Shown: positions 36,459 through 46,313, counted from the stretch's first letter. The stretch: 64,000 nt of DNA from Methanosarcina barkeri str. Wiesmoor (GCF_000969985.1 NZ_CP009526.1:1426001-1490000); one strand, 5' to 3'. Program-made: numbers and translations. The notes: generated by a model not told the origin, from the sequence alone.

Positions 36459-37133
36459 TCAGGAAGTAAGCTCACCATCACTTAACTTCACAACCCTATC
36501 TGCAACTCTGGCCATGTCATAGGCGTGGGTTGCAACGATAAAACTAATCTTCTGTTCTCTATTTATATCTTTCATAAGATCTGTGATTTTTTTCCCGGTA
36601 ACCGAATCAAGGTTTCCAGTGGGCTCGTCGGCCAGAATAAGTCTGGGATTATTCGCAAGAGCCCTGGCTATGGCTACTCTTTGCTGTTCTCCTCCAGATA
36701 ACTCCGAGGGCAGGTGATGTATTCTATCTCCAAGTCCAACAAGATCAAGAAGTTCAGTTGCTCTCTGCTTTTGTTGGGAACGGCTAATCCGATTAAAATG
36801 CATTGGATAGCAGACATTTTCCAGGGCGTCCATTGTAGATATTAAATTGAAAGCCTGGAATACAAAACCTATCGTCTGTCTATGGAGTCGGACAAGATAG
36901 GATGAATTTCTGTAGTCAACTTCGGTATCTTCTATGAAAACGCTGCCAGAAGTAGGCTGATCAAGGCAGCCAATAATGTTAAGCAGAGTGGACTTTCCGG
37001 ATCCGGAAGCGCCCATGAAGGAAACAAATTCCCCTTCTTTAATTTCAACATTTACTTCCCTGAGAGCTTCTACACGCAGTCCGGAACCAAAAGTATAAAA
37101 CTTTGATAGGTCTCTGGTTTCAACAATATTCAT
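36459..37133 (-). CDS. LolD/MacB-type ABC ATPase without a permease
   Basis: ATPase of the ABC exporter class that drives MacB/FtsX-like permeases. Walker [11 protein letters not shown]-loop FVFQAFNLI, signature [15 protein letters not shown], Walker [12 protein letters not shown], and switch His in VATHAYDMA; all needed residues are present. It is 24 bases downstream of two DUF3344 genes and overlaps nothing. No permease gene lies in either direction on this strand: the next gene after a 660-bp gap is an exported protein. The partner must lie elsewhere or is lost. Confidence 0.9.
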   Translation of the reverse strand: MNIVETRDLSKFYTFGSGLRVEALREVNVEIKEGEFVSFMGASGSGKSTLLNIIGCLDQPTSGSVFIEDTEVDYRNSSYLVRLHRQTIGFVFQAFNLISTMDALENVCYPMHFNRISRSQQKQRATELLDLVGLGDRIHHLPSELSGGEQQRVAIARALANNPRLILADEPTGNLDSVTGKKITDLMKDINREQKISFIVATHAYDMARVADRVVKLSDGELTS

Positions 37134-37157
37134 TTATCATTCCTTTCCTGCAAGAGA

Positions 37158-38144
37158 TCAGCTACCTTTTGTTTCAGAGGATTCAGGCCCTTTAAACTTA
37201 AGCACAAGTATTGCATTTGTTGCCAGAAGATAGTCCCCATTGTCCTGAATACTAGCAAAATTTTCAGTTGGCTCCAGATAATCTGCTACCGGCTTCTCGT
37301 CCAGAGCAATCTGGACAGTCTCATTTGTCTGGTATACGTTCTCCCAGACTTTACCACTTCCAAACAGAAGCTGGACGATATCTCCCAGAACTGGAATACT
37401 ACGAGTCTCCTCATTAAAAAAAAGCTTATTCCTTGCTTCTCTGCCTGAACTGTAGCCTCCCGAAGGCGAAACTGTTATCAAACGTGCATCTGTGACATTA
37501 TCGGGATCAATATCCCCTTTAAAATAAGTGGTTGTTGTTGCTACTTCTGGAGTAATCCCATAATCGGCATACAGCATATCACAGCCTTCATTAATCCAGT
37601 ATTCGATAGCTGGTGATTTGGGGTCTTCGTAGACGAGAAGAAGCCCGATACCCTGTACGCAAAAGGTACTTCCGTTTTTGTCCGTATTCACCAGTGAGAT
37701 GGAATAATTTCCGGATTTGGAAATCTTCCCACTAAGGTCATATGTGTTCATCCCCGAGAAATAATCATATCTTGACACAAATCCCTTTGTGTCCGTATAC
37801 ATGTGTCCCTTAGGAAGGGGCGCAGTAGTTTCTGAATTTATAATGGAAGCATTGAATTGCGGATATATGCCTTCCAGATCTTTTTTACTCCAGACCCAGT
37901 AAACGTAAGCTTTTGCAACCTTAACAGAACCCTCTGCAGGAAGATTAACACTAAAGTTAACCATATAGCTTTTGTTGTATTCAAGCTCACCGCTATATTT
38001 ACTATCCCCGAGAGAAAAATCGAGACCTCCATAGTGTTCGTCATGGAGTACTGTCTGCAAAGGTTTGTCTCCGGCATACGAAGCTGAAGCTGGAACCGTG
38101 AGCAGCAGGAGATTAAGTAAAATTGCGACTGGCTTCAAATTCAT
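37158..38144 (-). CDS. DUF3344 surface protein
   Basis: Secreted protein of about 328 residues. A signal peptide (MNLKPVAILLNLLLLTVPASA) precedes a DUF3344 domain with landmarks YAGDKPLQTVLHDEHYGG, AYVYWVWSK and QGIGLLLVYEDP, then IEYWINEGCDMLYADYG. The domain resembles the protein at 40954-42189. It overlaps the upstream DUF3344-CARDB gene by 32 bases, with gagga before the ATG at 38144. It is likely translated with the ATPase below it. Function unknown. Confidence 0.82.
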   Translation of the reverse strand: MNLKPVAILLNLLLLTVPASASYAGDKPLQTVLHDEHYGGLDFSLGDSKYSGELEYNKSYMVNFSVNLPAEGSVKVAKAYVYWVWSKKDLEGIYPQFNASIINSETTAPLPKGHMYTDTKGFVSRYDYFSGMNTYDLSGKISKSGNYSISLVNTDKNGSTFCVQGIGLLLVYEDPKSPAIEYWINEGCDMLYADYGITPEVATTTTYFKGDIDPDNVTDARLITVSPSGGYSSGREARNKLFFNEETRSIPVLGDIVQLLFGSGKVWENVYQTNETVQIALDEKPVADYLEPTENFASIQDNGDYLLATNAILVLKFKGPESSETKGS

Positions 38145-39900
38145 TGTTATCCTCATCCGACTCAATAATATGGTTATGCTCATCGACTTTCGCTTTAAGG
38201 GTGTGTTCCCCGCTCAGGGTTTCAATCCGTATATCATTCACGATTTCTTTTTGGCCTTCAATTTCCGGAATATTCAATACAGTGACACTTTTTCCATCAA
38301 GAGAGATATTTACATCGAAGTTCCGAGCTGAAGCTTCTCCATTATTAATAATCTTTACCGGGATAGAGTAGGCAGTTTTCTCTGTTGCATGAGACTCCTC
38401 AACACAGCCACTTAAAGCCATTATTAGAAGTACCGCAAGTAAAAGTAGTAGAATCGATTTTTTTCTTCGGGATCCTAATATCGAGATGAAAGAAAGGAAA
38501 ATTATAGAAGAAGATGCAGCTTCGTTCTTTGTCTCGATTTTCACAGGGTCCCCAAGAGAAACCGAAAGTTCTGGCTTTGACTTAACATTTACGTTTAATG
38601 CGCAAGCATTATTTTTCTTATTCGACTCTTTGATACTGTTTTCCGGATTCACAGAAAGTTCAAGCAAGTGTTTTCCTTTGACAGCAGGCCATGAAAAAGA
38701 AGAACTGTACACTCCTGATGCCGTCATCTGGATTGGGAAAGTTGAAACCTCATTTCCATCTATCCGAAAACTCATAGTACAATTCCGATCGCAGATTCCT
38801 CCAGGATTGTTTATTGTAAAGGAAACTTTAGCCGGCGTTCCATCAACCAGCTCATTTTCTGAGACATTCATCTCAGGATAGAGATCAGGGAGGACAGATT
38901 CCGTATCCTTTGAGCTTAGAACCAGAGCTGCAAGGACAGGATGCAGGTAGTCCTCTCCTTCCTGATCATCAATTTCCCCGTCCCCGTCCAGGTCAATTCC
39001 CCTCACAAAGGCTGCTGAGTTATTGGTCTGCAGATAATCAAGCACATCGAAATTTTCTATATCAAAATACCTGGAAGAGGACCCTTCACCTCCAGAGGCA
39101 TCATTACTTGTCTCATCAGCAATATCCCTAACTTTTTCTCCATACTTTTCAGAAAGGTTCTGGGGCGAGGTTCCAAGCATCTTTCCATTAAATTCAAGAT
39201 AATCAGGCAGGCCTTTTGATCCTGTAAGGTATACTACCGAAAGATTTGCAGTATCCTTGCTACTCAAAACCTGTCCGCAGCTAAAATTGACCTTTGTCAC
39301 GTCATTTGAACTTGCCAGAGTACCGCTCCAGCCTTTCCCGTGAAGATTTACGTTTCCGCTCAGGAGCTGGTAGGAAACTGTAGGTGCTTTTTCGTTCTCA
39401 CATCCCGCGGCAAGTACCGCACCGTAGACCCTTCCATCTAGCTTGTTTCCGGGCTCGCCCTTGCTCGTAAGGACGTTCACAATATTTTCACCGGTTTTCG
39501 CGATATTACTTACATCATAGGAAACCCAGTAAACACCATGACCTGCACAGTATACGTTTTTGCTTTCGTCATTAACCCCGGCAAGCGGTAGTTGCTCAAG
39601 CTTTTGCCCGTTAAACTCAGGCTGGACCCATCCTTCGTAATTTTCCGTACCTCCCCAAACTCCGATATACAGGCGAGCCCAGCGGACAGTGCCGTCTGGA
39701 ACGCTAAAATTTTCGGAGTAAGGAGGAAATGCAAGTCCATGTCCTCCGTCTATGTAAACTTCTCCTTGGAAAGTACCCTGAGCATCTGGAGTTAAGGGTA
39801 TACCTTCAAAAGAGTAGCTGGCTCCTGTAAGAGGAATTGAAATTAGCAATGATAGCGAAAAGACAAACAAGATAATTATTTTTGAAATTTCTGTTTTCAT
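38113..39900 (-). CDS. DUF3344-CARDB surface protein with internal lipoprotein-like signal
   Basis: 595-residue exported protein. After the N-terminal signal comes a DUF3344 domain (to about residue 340, RWARLYIGVWGG, AGHGVYWVSYDVS), then a CARDB-type beta-sandwich (LYPEMNVSENELVDG). Near residue 460-490 a hydrophobic stretch (SSSIIFLSFISILG) is followed by SRRKKSILLLLLAVLLIM and ALSGC, exactly like a lipoprotein signal peptide, and then a second CARDB domain. This looks like two genes (an anchored DUF3344 protein and a CARDB lipoprotein) fused in frame. Confidence 0.82.
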   Translation of the reverse strand: MKTEISKIIILFVFSLSLLISIPLTGASYSFEGIPLTPDAQGTFQGEVYIDGGHGLAFPPYSENFSVPDGTVRWARLYIGVWGGTENYEGWVQPEFNGQKLEQLPLAGVNDESKNVYCAGHGVYWVSYDVSNIAKTGENIVNVLTSKGEPGNKLDGRVYGAVLAAGCENEKAPTVSYQLLSGNVNLHGKGWSGTLASSNDVTKVNFSCGQVLSSKDTANLSVVYLTGSKGLPDYLEFNGKMLGTSPQNLSEKYGEKVRDIADETSNDASGGEGSSSRYFDIENFDVLDYLQTNNSAAFVRGIDLDGDGEIDDQEGEDYLHPVLAALVLSSKDTESVLPDLYPEMNVSENELVDGTPAKVSFTINNPGGICDRNCTMSFRIDGNEVSTFPIQMTASGVYSSSFSWPAVKGKHLLELSVNPENSIKESNKKNNACALNVNVKSKPELSVSLGDPVKIETKNEAASSSIIFLSFISILGSRRKKSILLLLLAVLLIMALSGCVEESHATEKTAYSIPVKIINNGEASARNFDVNISLDGKSVTVLNIPEIEGQKEIVNDIRIETLSGEHTLKAKVDEHNHIIESDEDNNEFEASRNFT

Positions 39901-40953
39901 AGCCGTTCACTTTCACAATAGAGTAATATCTCAACTTTGAGAGAAGCTAACAAATCTCTGATCTTTGGGGTAGATTCCTTTAAGTTTGTAAAATTAATAT
40001 GGCAAACTTCACATCATAATTGAATAATTACAAAAACTTAAAGGTTATTAAATATTACTACTTTCTTCTATTATATGAAATATTATAATAAAACATAATT
40101 TAATTGTAGATTAATGAATATTTTCGTCCAAAATTAAACTGTAAAAAGATTATATTTTCAACAATAAATAAATCCGATTATGGAAATTTAATCTTATTTA
40201 GAATCATTCAAATAAAATTAAAATTAATGATCAAGTTGCTTGCTGGTTAAAGTATCAATATTTTTATTTTCAATTCTTAAACTTTCATTTTCACTTTGAT
40301 TCACTTTGACATAGATAGTAATAACTAATAATCGCAATAATTATTGCTATATTAACATATTAATTACTAATTTTTTAACAAAAATTATATACTCTAACTT
40401 ATTAGCTATCTACTAAATTATACTATTTGAATATTTATTTAACAAATTATATTATTTAAGGATTTATTTAATAAGTTATAACATTTGAGAATCTGGAGAA
40501 CAAAATTAAACGATATTTCATATAAATTAGTTAGTGTTAGAGTTCGCGATTGGTATCGCTCTTTTTTCACTATCCGGAGGTACTGAGTAAAAATTGCAAT
40601 TGTACAAAAAGAAATATTTTCCTGAATAAATTTTTTAGCAATTTACGAAAAATGGATGCGAGTTACAGACAGTCACTGAAAATGTAGATCTACTCCTCCA
40701 CTCATTGTGATCGAAGTCTATATTTTGAAGAACGTCTGACCAGTCCGTTTTTGAAGTATTTCAATAGAGTCTTAAATTTGGCGAAGACGAATGAGAAGAA
40801 AGAGCTTGACTAGGACTTTACCCAGCACCTGGCAGAATTAGTAGACAAACAAGACCTCTGTGAAACTGGAATGGTAAAGATAGCTGAAAAAGGAACATGG
40901 AGATGCGGAATAGTAGAAACAATAGGTAAATTTTGCAGGTGGGAAGATAGAAT
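39901..40953. other. AT-rich intergenic region, about 1 kb
   Basis: Very AT-rich DNA between divergent DUF3344 genes. It must hold both promoters. I see no convincing gene, RNA or repeat. Confidence 0.5.
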
Positions 40954-42189
40954 ATGAAGACAAGAAAAGTAGAACAAAAAGGAGATCAAAAGAAGAATTA
41001 TAATACGAAAAAGAATCGGGAAGTAACTAAAAAGCATAAGGTAAAAAGTAAGCATAAAATAAGGAGAGTAAAACTCAGTCAAGAGAGAAATATATTTCAC
41101 CGTCTAGCAAAGATATTTTGCGTTATGGCAGGATTATGCTGTTTACTTGCCTTACCTGCCATGGCACAGGCCCCCGAAAAAAATGGATATATAGCAGATA
41201 AACCCCTTGAAACCTATGTCCATGACACAGTTAAGGGAGATCTCTATTATAGTGTAGGGGGCAGTTATTACAGCGGTAAGGTCTATCCAGGAGACGTATA
41301 TTCTGTAACACATAATGTCGACCTGCCCGAAGGGGCGACCGTAAAATTCGCAAGGCTCTATAATTACTGGACCTGGAGTGCAGAAGGTGTCACGGGCAGG
41401 TACCCTGAGATGAAGTTGAGCTTTAACGGGAACGAGCTTACACCTGAAAAAGAATACAGTGACCGGAAAGGCTGGGGTATCTACGATTATCCCACAGGCA
41501 CCTGGGCTTATAATGTAACAGATCTTGTAAGTGGTTCGGGCACTTATAGCACTGAAGTTGAAAACATAGGCCCTGATGCATCTTTTGTTTGTATTGACGG
41601 TGTAGGTTTGCTAATAGTTTATATGGACTCTAACGGAAAAGATATCGAATACTGGATCAATGAAGGAGCTGATGAACTCAATTCTCAGATAGATGAGAGC
41701 GGCAACCCGCTTTATTATGCGACCTCTAATGAGACAATATGCGAAATGCTCAAGCCTACCTTGCAACTCCCTGTCCGCAGTGCAACTCTCTGGACGATTG
41801 CTCAGTCCGGAAATTGGAATGATAATACTCTCCTAGTAAATGATCAAAAATTTCCCGGAATTACCAATGGAGAACCTTATCCTGACCTTGATACCGATAT
41901 GAGGGATATCACAGGCTACCTGAAATCCGGAGAAAATTCCATCCTTTTCCAGGCTATAGGAGATTATGTGGTACCTTCAGGGGCCTTCTTGGTGATTGAA
42001 AAAGATCCACAGGCAAAAGAAACAGCACAGGCCTCTGAAGAAACTTCCGGAAAATCAGAGGAAACAGGTAAAACTCAGGAGAATTCCGGAACCGAGGCAA
42101 GCAAGACTCCAGGATTTGGATTTGAGTATGCCCTTGCCTTGTTAATCGGAGGAAAATTGGTTGCAGGGCATAGACAGAAAAAAGGTTGA
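40954..42189 (+). CDS. DUF3344 surface protein with PGF-CTERM-type anchor
   Basis: 411-residue secreted protein. A long basic N-region (about 48 residues) precedes the membrane helix IFCVMAGLCCLLALPAMA, followed by a DUF3344 domain (DKPLETYVHDTVKGDLYYSVGG, ARLYNYWTWS, GVGLLIVYMD, IEYWINEGADEL), a Thr/Ser/Glu linker and a C-terminal PGFGFEYALALLIGGKL plus basic tail, as in archaeosortase-processed PGF-CTERM proteins. Ggtggga lies about 11 bases before the ATG. Divergent from the other DUF3344 pair. Confidence 0.85.
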   Translation: MKTRKVEQKGDQKKNYNTKKNREVTKKHKVKSKHKIRRVKLSQERNIFHRLAKIFCVMAGLCCLLALPAMAQAPEKNGYIADKPLETYVHDTVKGDLYYSVGGSYYSGKVYPGDVYSVTHNVDLPEGATVKFARLYNYWTWSAEGVTGRYPEMKLSFNGNELTPEKEYSDRKGWGIYDYPTGTWAYNVTDLVSGSGTYSTEVENIGPDASFVCIDGVGLLIVYMDSNGKDIEYWINEGADELNSQIDESGNPLYYATSNETICEMLKPTLQLPVRSATLWTIAQSGNWNDNTLLVNDQKFPGITNGEPYPDLDTDMRDITGYLKSGENSILFQAIGDYVVPSGAFLVIEKDPQAKETAQASEETSGKSEETGKTQENSGTEASKTPGFGFEYALALLIGGKLVAGHRQKKG

Positions 42190-42243
42190 AAGAAACATAT
42201 GCCCTTATATCATAGAATCGGCATTTTATTCAGACATTCTTCA

Positions 42244-43122
42244 TCAAACAGGTACTGTGCCCCCGAAACCCTTGTAGCTTAGATAAAGCCCACCTGACGT
42301 TAAAAGGATTGTATATATCAGAAAGATGTAATCATTCCTTTTTAATTTGAGTTCGTTTACGTAGGTCCTGTGCTTGTTTGCTCGAAAGCCTCGGGTGTCG
42401 GCAGCAATGGCAAGCTTTCTTCCTGCCCTGAGTATATTAACTACGAGAGGAACAAGGATATATTTCAGGGCTTTTGCTTTTCTACGGATATCACCTTTCA
42501 GCTCAAGTCCTCTTGCCTGCATTGCATTGAGGATTATGCTGCTTTCTTCGAGCATTGTAGGAGCAAAGCTGACTGCAGAGGATACCATAAATGCAATTTC
42601 GTATGGAATGCCTATTCTATAACGTTTCCCTGCGATCCGAATTTCGAAAAAACGAACAAATGCATCGATGAGCATTCCGGGATGAGTTGTGGCAATAACA
42701 AGCATAGCAGCACTTAGAGAAGCCATAACACGGAAAGATTGATACAGTCCATAGATAGCTCCGTCTGCATAGAAATAGATCCCTCCTGTAAGAGGTCCCA
42801 CCAGTGGGAAAGAAGATGGAATAAGAGTAAACAACGGCTCTTTGGCCCAATAATAAAAAAAAGCCTGTGATATTGTAAAGCTTAACAGGACACTCCCGAA
42901 GATAATAAGCATTGCTTTTATCCTGCTTTTTGAGGGCTTTAATATAAACCAGAAAGGTAAAGTTGATATGAATAATATTGCCAATAAATCAGGAGTTCCG
43001 AAAACAACACTTAGCACCGAAATTCCAAAGAGCCAGAGCAGTTTAACTCTCGGGTCAAGCCTGTGGAGCAGGCTATCTTTTTGTTCATAACGAAAAAGGC
43101 TTTTCAAATAAGGACTCTCCAT
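42244..43122 (-). CDS. ecfT: ECF transporter transmembrane component EcfT (CbiQ family)
   Basis: Membrane scaffold that couples a substrate-binding S component to the ATPases of an energy-coupling factor transporter. About five to six hydrophobic segments, N-terminal LHRLDPRVKLLWLFGIS typical of CbiQ, and two cytoplasmic Ala-Arg-Gly-type coupling motifs (NAMQARGLE and AADTRGFRA). The 292-residue length is usual. It is divergent from the double ATPase gene 70 bases away, so the two share a promoter region. No S component is present in this window. Confidence 0.9.
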   Translation of the reverse strand: MESPYLKSLFRYEQKDSLLHRLDPRVKLLWLFGISVLSVVFGTPDLLAILFISTLPFWFILKPSKSRIKAMLIIFGSVLLSFTISQAFFYYWAKEPLFTLIPSSFPLVGPLTGGIYFYADGAIYGLYQSFRVMASLSAAMLVIATTHPGMLIDAFVRFFEIRIAGKRYRIGIPYEIAFMVSSAVSFAPTMLEESSIILNAMQARGLELKGDIRRKAKALKYILVPLVVNILRAGRKLAIAADTRGFRANKHRTYVNELKLKRNDYIFLIYTILLTSGGLYLSYKGFGGTVPV

Positions 43123-43192
43123 AAAAATGCTTCATACGAAAATATATTATAATCAAACTATTTCTTACTTTTCATAATAAATTTAAACTTAA

Positions 43193-45010
43193 ATGTATAA
43201 TGAAGAGACAGATAGTATGGATTCCATGTTGGAGAAAGTTTCAGTTGCCAGGCCAACTGTGCATATTAAGCTTGAAAACCTAACATACAGCTACCCTCAT
43301 TCAGATTCCCAGGTACTTTCGGACATAAATCTTGAACTTAAAAAAGGGGAATTTGTGCTCCTTGTGGGTCCAAGCGGGTGTGGAAAAAGTACTCTTGTCC
43401 GCTGCCTTAACAGGCTAATTCCAGAAATATCAGGAGGAAGTTTTTCCGGGCGTGTTCTGCTTCAGGGAAAGGATCTTAAAAACGAAAAAATTAAGAAGTT
43501 GGCTCTTGAAGTTGGAATGGTGTTCCAGAACCCCGAAACCCAATTGTTTCGTATGACAGTAGCTGAAGATATTTCTTTTGGGCCTGAAAATTTGGGCTTG
43601 CCCATAATTGAAGTACTGTCCCGAGTAGAAAAAGCTCTCAAAGCAGTTAGGCTGGAGAAGCTAAGGGATCATTTCATTTTCACACTCTCAGGAGGGGAAA
43701 AACAGAGGACTGCAATAGGAGGAAATCTAGCAATGGAGCCTGAGATCCTTGTTCTTGACGAGCCAACATCGGATCTTGACCCTGCAGGCACCCAGGAGGT
43801 GCTTGAACTATTAAATAAACTAAATGAAGAAAAGCAAACAACCCTTATCCTGATAGAACACAAACTTGACTCGGTTTTTGAAATGGCAGATCGTATGCTT
43901 GTAATGGAAGAAGGCAGACTTATCTTTGACGGAAAACCTTTTGAAATCCTATGCCGCAAAGAAGTAACACTTAAAAAACTCGGGATTTACCCTCCTCAAC
44001 TCACTGAAATTGCCCATCTGCTGGGAATGGATTATGAAGCTTCAATAGTTCCGTCCTATGAAAACGTTATGAAGCGACTTGCTGAACTTCTGCAAGTGCC
44101 TGCTACCAGGCAACTTGAAAACCATAGATGGCAAAAACCTGAAACTTCCATTTCTATTTTATCTTCAGAAGAATACTTACCCTTTGTACGGATAGAGAAC
44201 CTCTACTACAGGCTTGAAGATGGTTCGGAAATCCTGAAAAACATTAATCTGGATATCAAAAGTGGAGAGTTTCTTGCTCTTCTTGGGCACAACGGAGCTG
44301 GAAAGACAACTCTAGCAGGCCACTTGATAGGGTTTTACAGACCCTCTTTTGGAAGAATCCTGCTTAATGGAAAAGACATAGAAGGGTATTCGACAGCTCA
44401 GTTGTCAAAGAAAGTCGGGTATCTTTTCCAGAATCCAGATTCGCAGATATTTATGGACAGTGTAACTAAAGAAGTCCGTTTTGGACTCGAAAACGTGGGT
44501 ATTCCCAAAGAAGAAATTGACAAACTGGTAAACGAATCCCTGGAAACAATGGAACTTTCAGCTTATAAAGATAGGCACCCTCACTCTCTCTCGAGGGGGC
44601 AACGACAGCGCCTGGCAGTAGCTTCTATTCTTGCTCTCGAGCCGGACCTTCTTGTTCTGGACGAACCGACAACAGGGCAGGACAGAGGGCACATCGCAAA
44701 GTTCCTGGATAAGATTAAGGAACTGAACAAACTTGGGAAAACAGTCATTCTCATAACACATGACATGGAACTTGTAGCCGAGTATGCTGAAAGGGTTGTC
44801 GTGATGAAGCAAGGCAAAATCTTGCTGGACGGGCCAACAGCAAATGTGTTCTCGAACACGGAAAAATTAAATGAAGCTGGAATCATCCCACCCCTCCTTT
44901 CAAGGCTTTGCTCGGACCTTCGAAAACAAGGAATTAATATCCCTCTGCTGCTAACGGTTTCCGAATTGAAATGTTTCCTCCAGGATCATTGTCCAGAGTT
45001 GAGGGATTGA
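43193..45010 (+). CDS. ECF-type double ABC ATPase (EcfA1-EcfA2 fused)
   Basis: 605-residue ATPase with two ABC domains, the partner of EcfT. The first has GPSGCGKST, LSGGEKQRTAIGG, LVLDEPTSDLD; the second has GHNGAGKTT, LSRGQRQRLAVAS and LVLDEPTTGQD. The second signature is SRGQ rather than SGGQ. The two halves replace the usual EcfA1/EcfA2 pair. The first ATG (43193) is 70 bases from the divergent ecfT start; two in-frame ATGs nearby are alternatives. Which vitamin or metal is moved depends on an S component not seen here. Confidence 0.9.
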   Translation: MYNEETDSMDSMLEKVSVARPTVHIKLENLTYSYPHSDSQVLSDINLELKKGEFVLLVGPSGCGKSTLVRCLNRLIPEISGGSFSGRVLLQGKDLKNEKIKKLALEVGMVFQNPETQLFRMTVAEDISFGPENLGLPIIEVLSRVEKALKAVRLEKLRDHFIFTLSGGEKQRTAIGGNLAMEPEILVLDEPTSDLDPAGTQEVLELLNKLNEEKQTTLILIEHKLDSVFEMADRMLVMEEGRLIFDGKPFEILCRKEVTLKKLGIYPPQLTEIAHLLGMDYEASIVPSYENVMKRLAELLQVPATRQLENHRWQKPETSISILSSEEYLPFVRIENLYYRLEDGSEILKNINLDIKSGEFLALLGHNGAGKTTLAGHLIGFYRPSFGRILLNGKDIEGYSTAQLSKKVGYLFQNPDSQIFMDSVTKEVRFGLENVGIPKEEIDKLVNESLETMELSAYKDRHPHSLSRGQRQRLAVASILALEPDLLVLDEPTTGQDRGHIAKFLDKIKELNKLGKTVILITHDMELVAEYAERVVVMKQGKILLDGPTANVFSNTEKLNEAGIIPPLLSRLCSDLRKQGINIPLLLTVSELKCFLQDHCPELRD

Positions 45011-45031
45011 ATGCATGAAATCAAAGAAAGA

Positions 45032-45283
45032 TGTTTTATCCCAACATTATTTCGCTTTTTTAATTTCTGTTATTGCAGTTATATATCGTATACATGTGAC
45101 CCATTATTTTACTCCAACTTCTGATTTCTGCCTTTTACATATTTATTTCTTTTACATGATCGTTCTAAAGTACAAAACGAAATTGGAATTTGCTAAACGT
45201 TTAACATTTTGCGTTGTCTGTTGCTGTATCACGTATCGGACTGCCAAAAGGTTTTGAGTCTACGAAATAATTTCAGGATACAA
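45032..45283 (-). repeat. Dispersed 260-bp repeat, copy 2 (inverted)
   Basis: Reverse complement of the repeat at 31084-31345, starting about 20 bases after the EcfA gene. Together the two copies form a 14-kb inverted pair. The short frame at 45015-45257 lies inside the repeat and is not a gene. Confidence 0.85.
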
Positions 45284-45848
45284 CAACCGTATAATTATAA
45301 TATTTCCAATATGATACCTGAAATTTTTTATATAGAAAAGAATATTATAATATATTTTGTATGTCAAAAACTTAGTGTAGTTCTTCATGCCAAGGCTAGT
45401 TGAAAGTTTTTCAACTCCTTTTTAATATATACAACTTTAAATAGTATGAGTACATTATTAATTGTTAGAGATGAATAACCTTCTAATTATATACCTATAC
45501 AGGTTTAATTAATCAACCTGTTAGGTTCTTCCCATCAATCTCGTAAAACGGACAAAATGAGGCTCTTGTAGCCGGTTACAAACATATAATATTTGTTTTT
45601 AATGGCCGGTTGCCGGGCTTAAAACAGAAACAATCCGCTACATAGCGTAAAAACGTTTTTTATTGCATTTAATATTTCAAAACGAAATAGGTTACCTTAT
45701 AAATATATCTACAGTGTATATATTTAGTGATTGTCGTCAGTTTTGAAAAGTAATTATAACAGCCTTCCTTTAAGGTCTAAATATAATTATCTTAATATTA
45801 TTTAACTGACAAACTCATCCATAAAATTATAAAATAGAAGGGGTTATC
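45284..45848. other. Intergenic DNA before the HTH regulator
   Basis: AT-rich. A GC-rich patch at 45571-45625 holds related ggccggtt/aaccggc elements (gtagccggtt and ggccggttgccgggct), possibly a structured transcript. No gene seen. Confidence 0.45.
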
Positions 45849-46247
45849 ATGAAAGACTATGAAGTTAAAGTGCTGGACGAAAACGACCACATTTTTATTG
45901 AAACGTTAAGGAATCTTGGGATGTCCAGAAATGTCGCTACAACTATGGCATATCTTATGAATGTTGACGAGGCTTCATCCCGTGAAATAGAAATCAGTAC
46001 CGGACTAAGACAACCAGAAGTAAGTCTTGCAATGAGGCTGATGCGCAACCAGTCCTGGGTTAGCGTTCGTTCGGAAAAGAAACCTGGTAAAGGGCGCCCA
46101 ATAAAGATCTATGCTCTTGCAGCTCCAGTTGACGAGATCATCAGTTATTACGAAGACAAAATTTACAAAGAATCTCAGGCGACCATCTCAGCAATTAAGA
46201 AGCTGAAGGTTATGAGTAAAAAGGTGCCTCTTACTCCCTCAAAGTGA
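45849..46247 (+). CDS. Winged-helix transcriptional regulator
   Basis: 132-residue DNA-binding protein: N-terminal HTH (FIETLRNLGMSRNVATTMAYLM, EIEISTGLRQPEVSLAMRLM) with a basic wing (EKKPGKGRPIKIYAL), then a C-terminal helix. This compact archaeal family (COG4738-like) is of unknown target. Aagggg six bases before the ATG supports the start. A long 10-bp inverted repeat follows the stop. It stands alone. Confidence 0.8.
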   Translation: MKDYEVKVLDENDHIFIETLRNLGMSRNVATTMAYLMNVDEASSREIEISTGLRQPEVSLAMRLMRNQSWVSVRSEKKPGKGRPIKIYALAAPVDEIISYYEDKIYKESQATISAIKKLKVMSKKVPLTPSK

Positions 46248-46268
46248 AGACTCTCAAACCGAATTTGC

Positions 46269-46313
46269 TCCATAATGGCTGATAATCCTTCTCTGGAATT
46301 CGACCATTATGGA
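46269..46313 (+). terminator. Hairpin with 10-bp perfect stem after HTH gene
   Basis: TCCATAATGG (46269-46278) pairs with CCATTATGGA (46304-46313), 22 bases after the stop of the HTH gene. It could be a 3'-end stabilising stem or an operator. Confidence 0.4.

Noticed and set aside
36284-36481. 65-codon minus-strand frame that might be a permease remnant for the orphan ATPase
   Set aside because: No hydrophobic segments typical of FtsX/MacB permeases; the composition fits noncoding AT-rich DNA.
39901-40953. Cobalamin or other riboswitch upstream of the DUF3344/ECF region
   Set aside because: No B12-box-like or other recognisable conserved riboswitch core is visible.
45015-45257. 80-codon frame after the EcfA gene
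   Set aside because: It lies within the inverted copy of the 260-bp dispersed repeat, and the other copy does not keep the frame.
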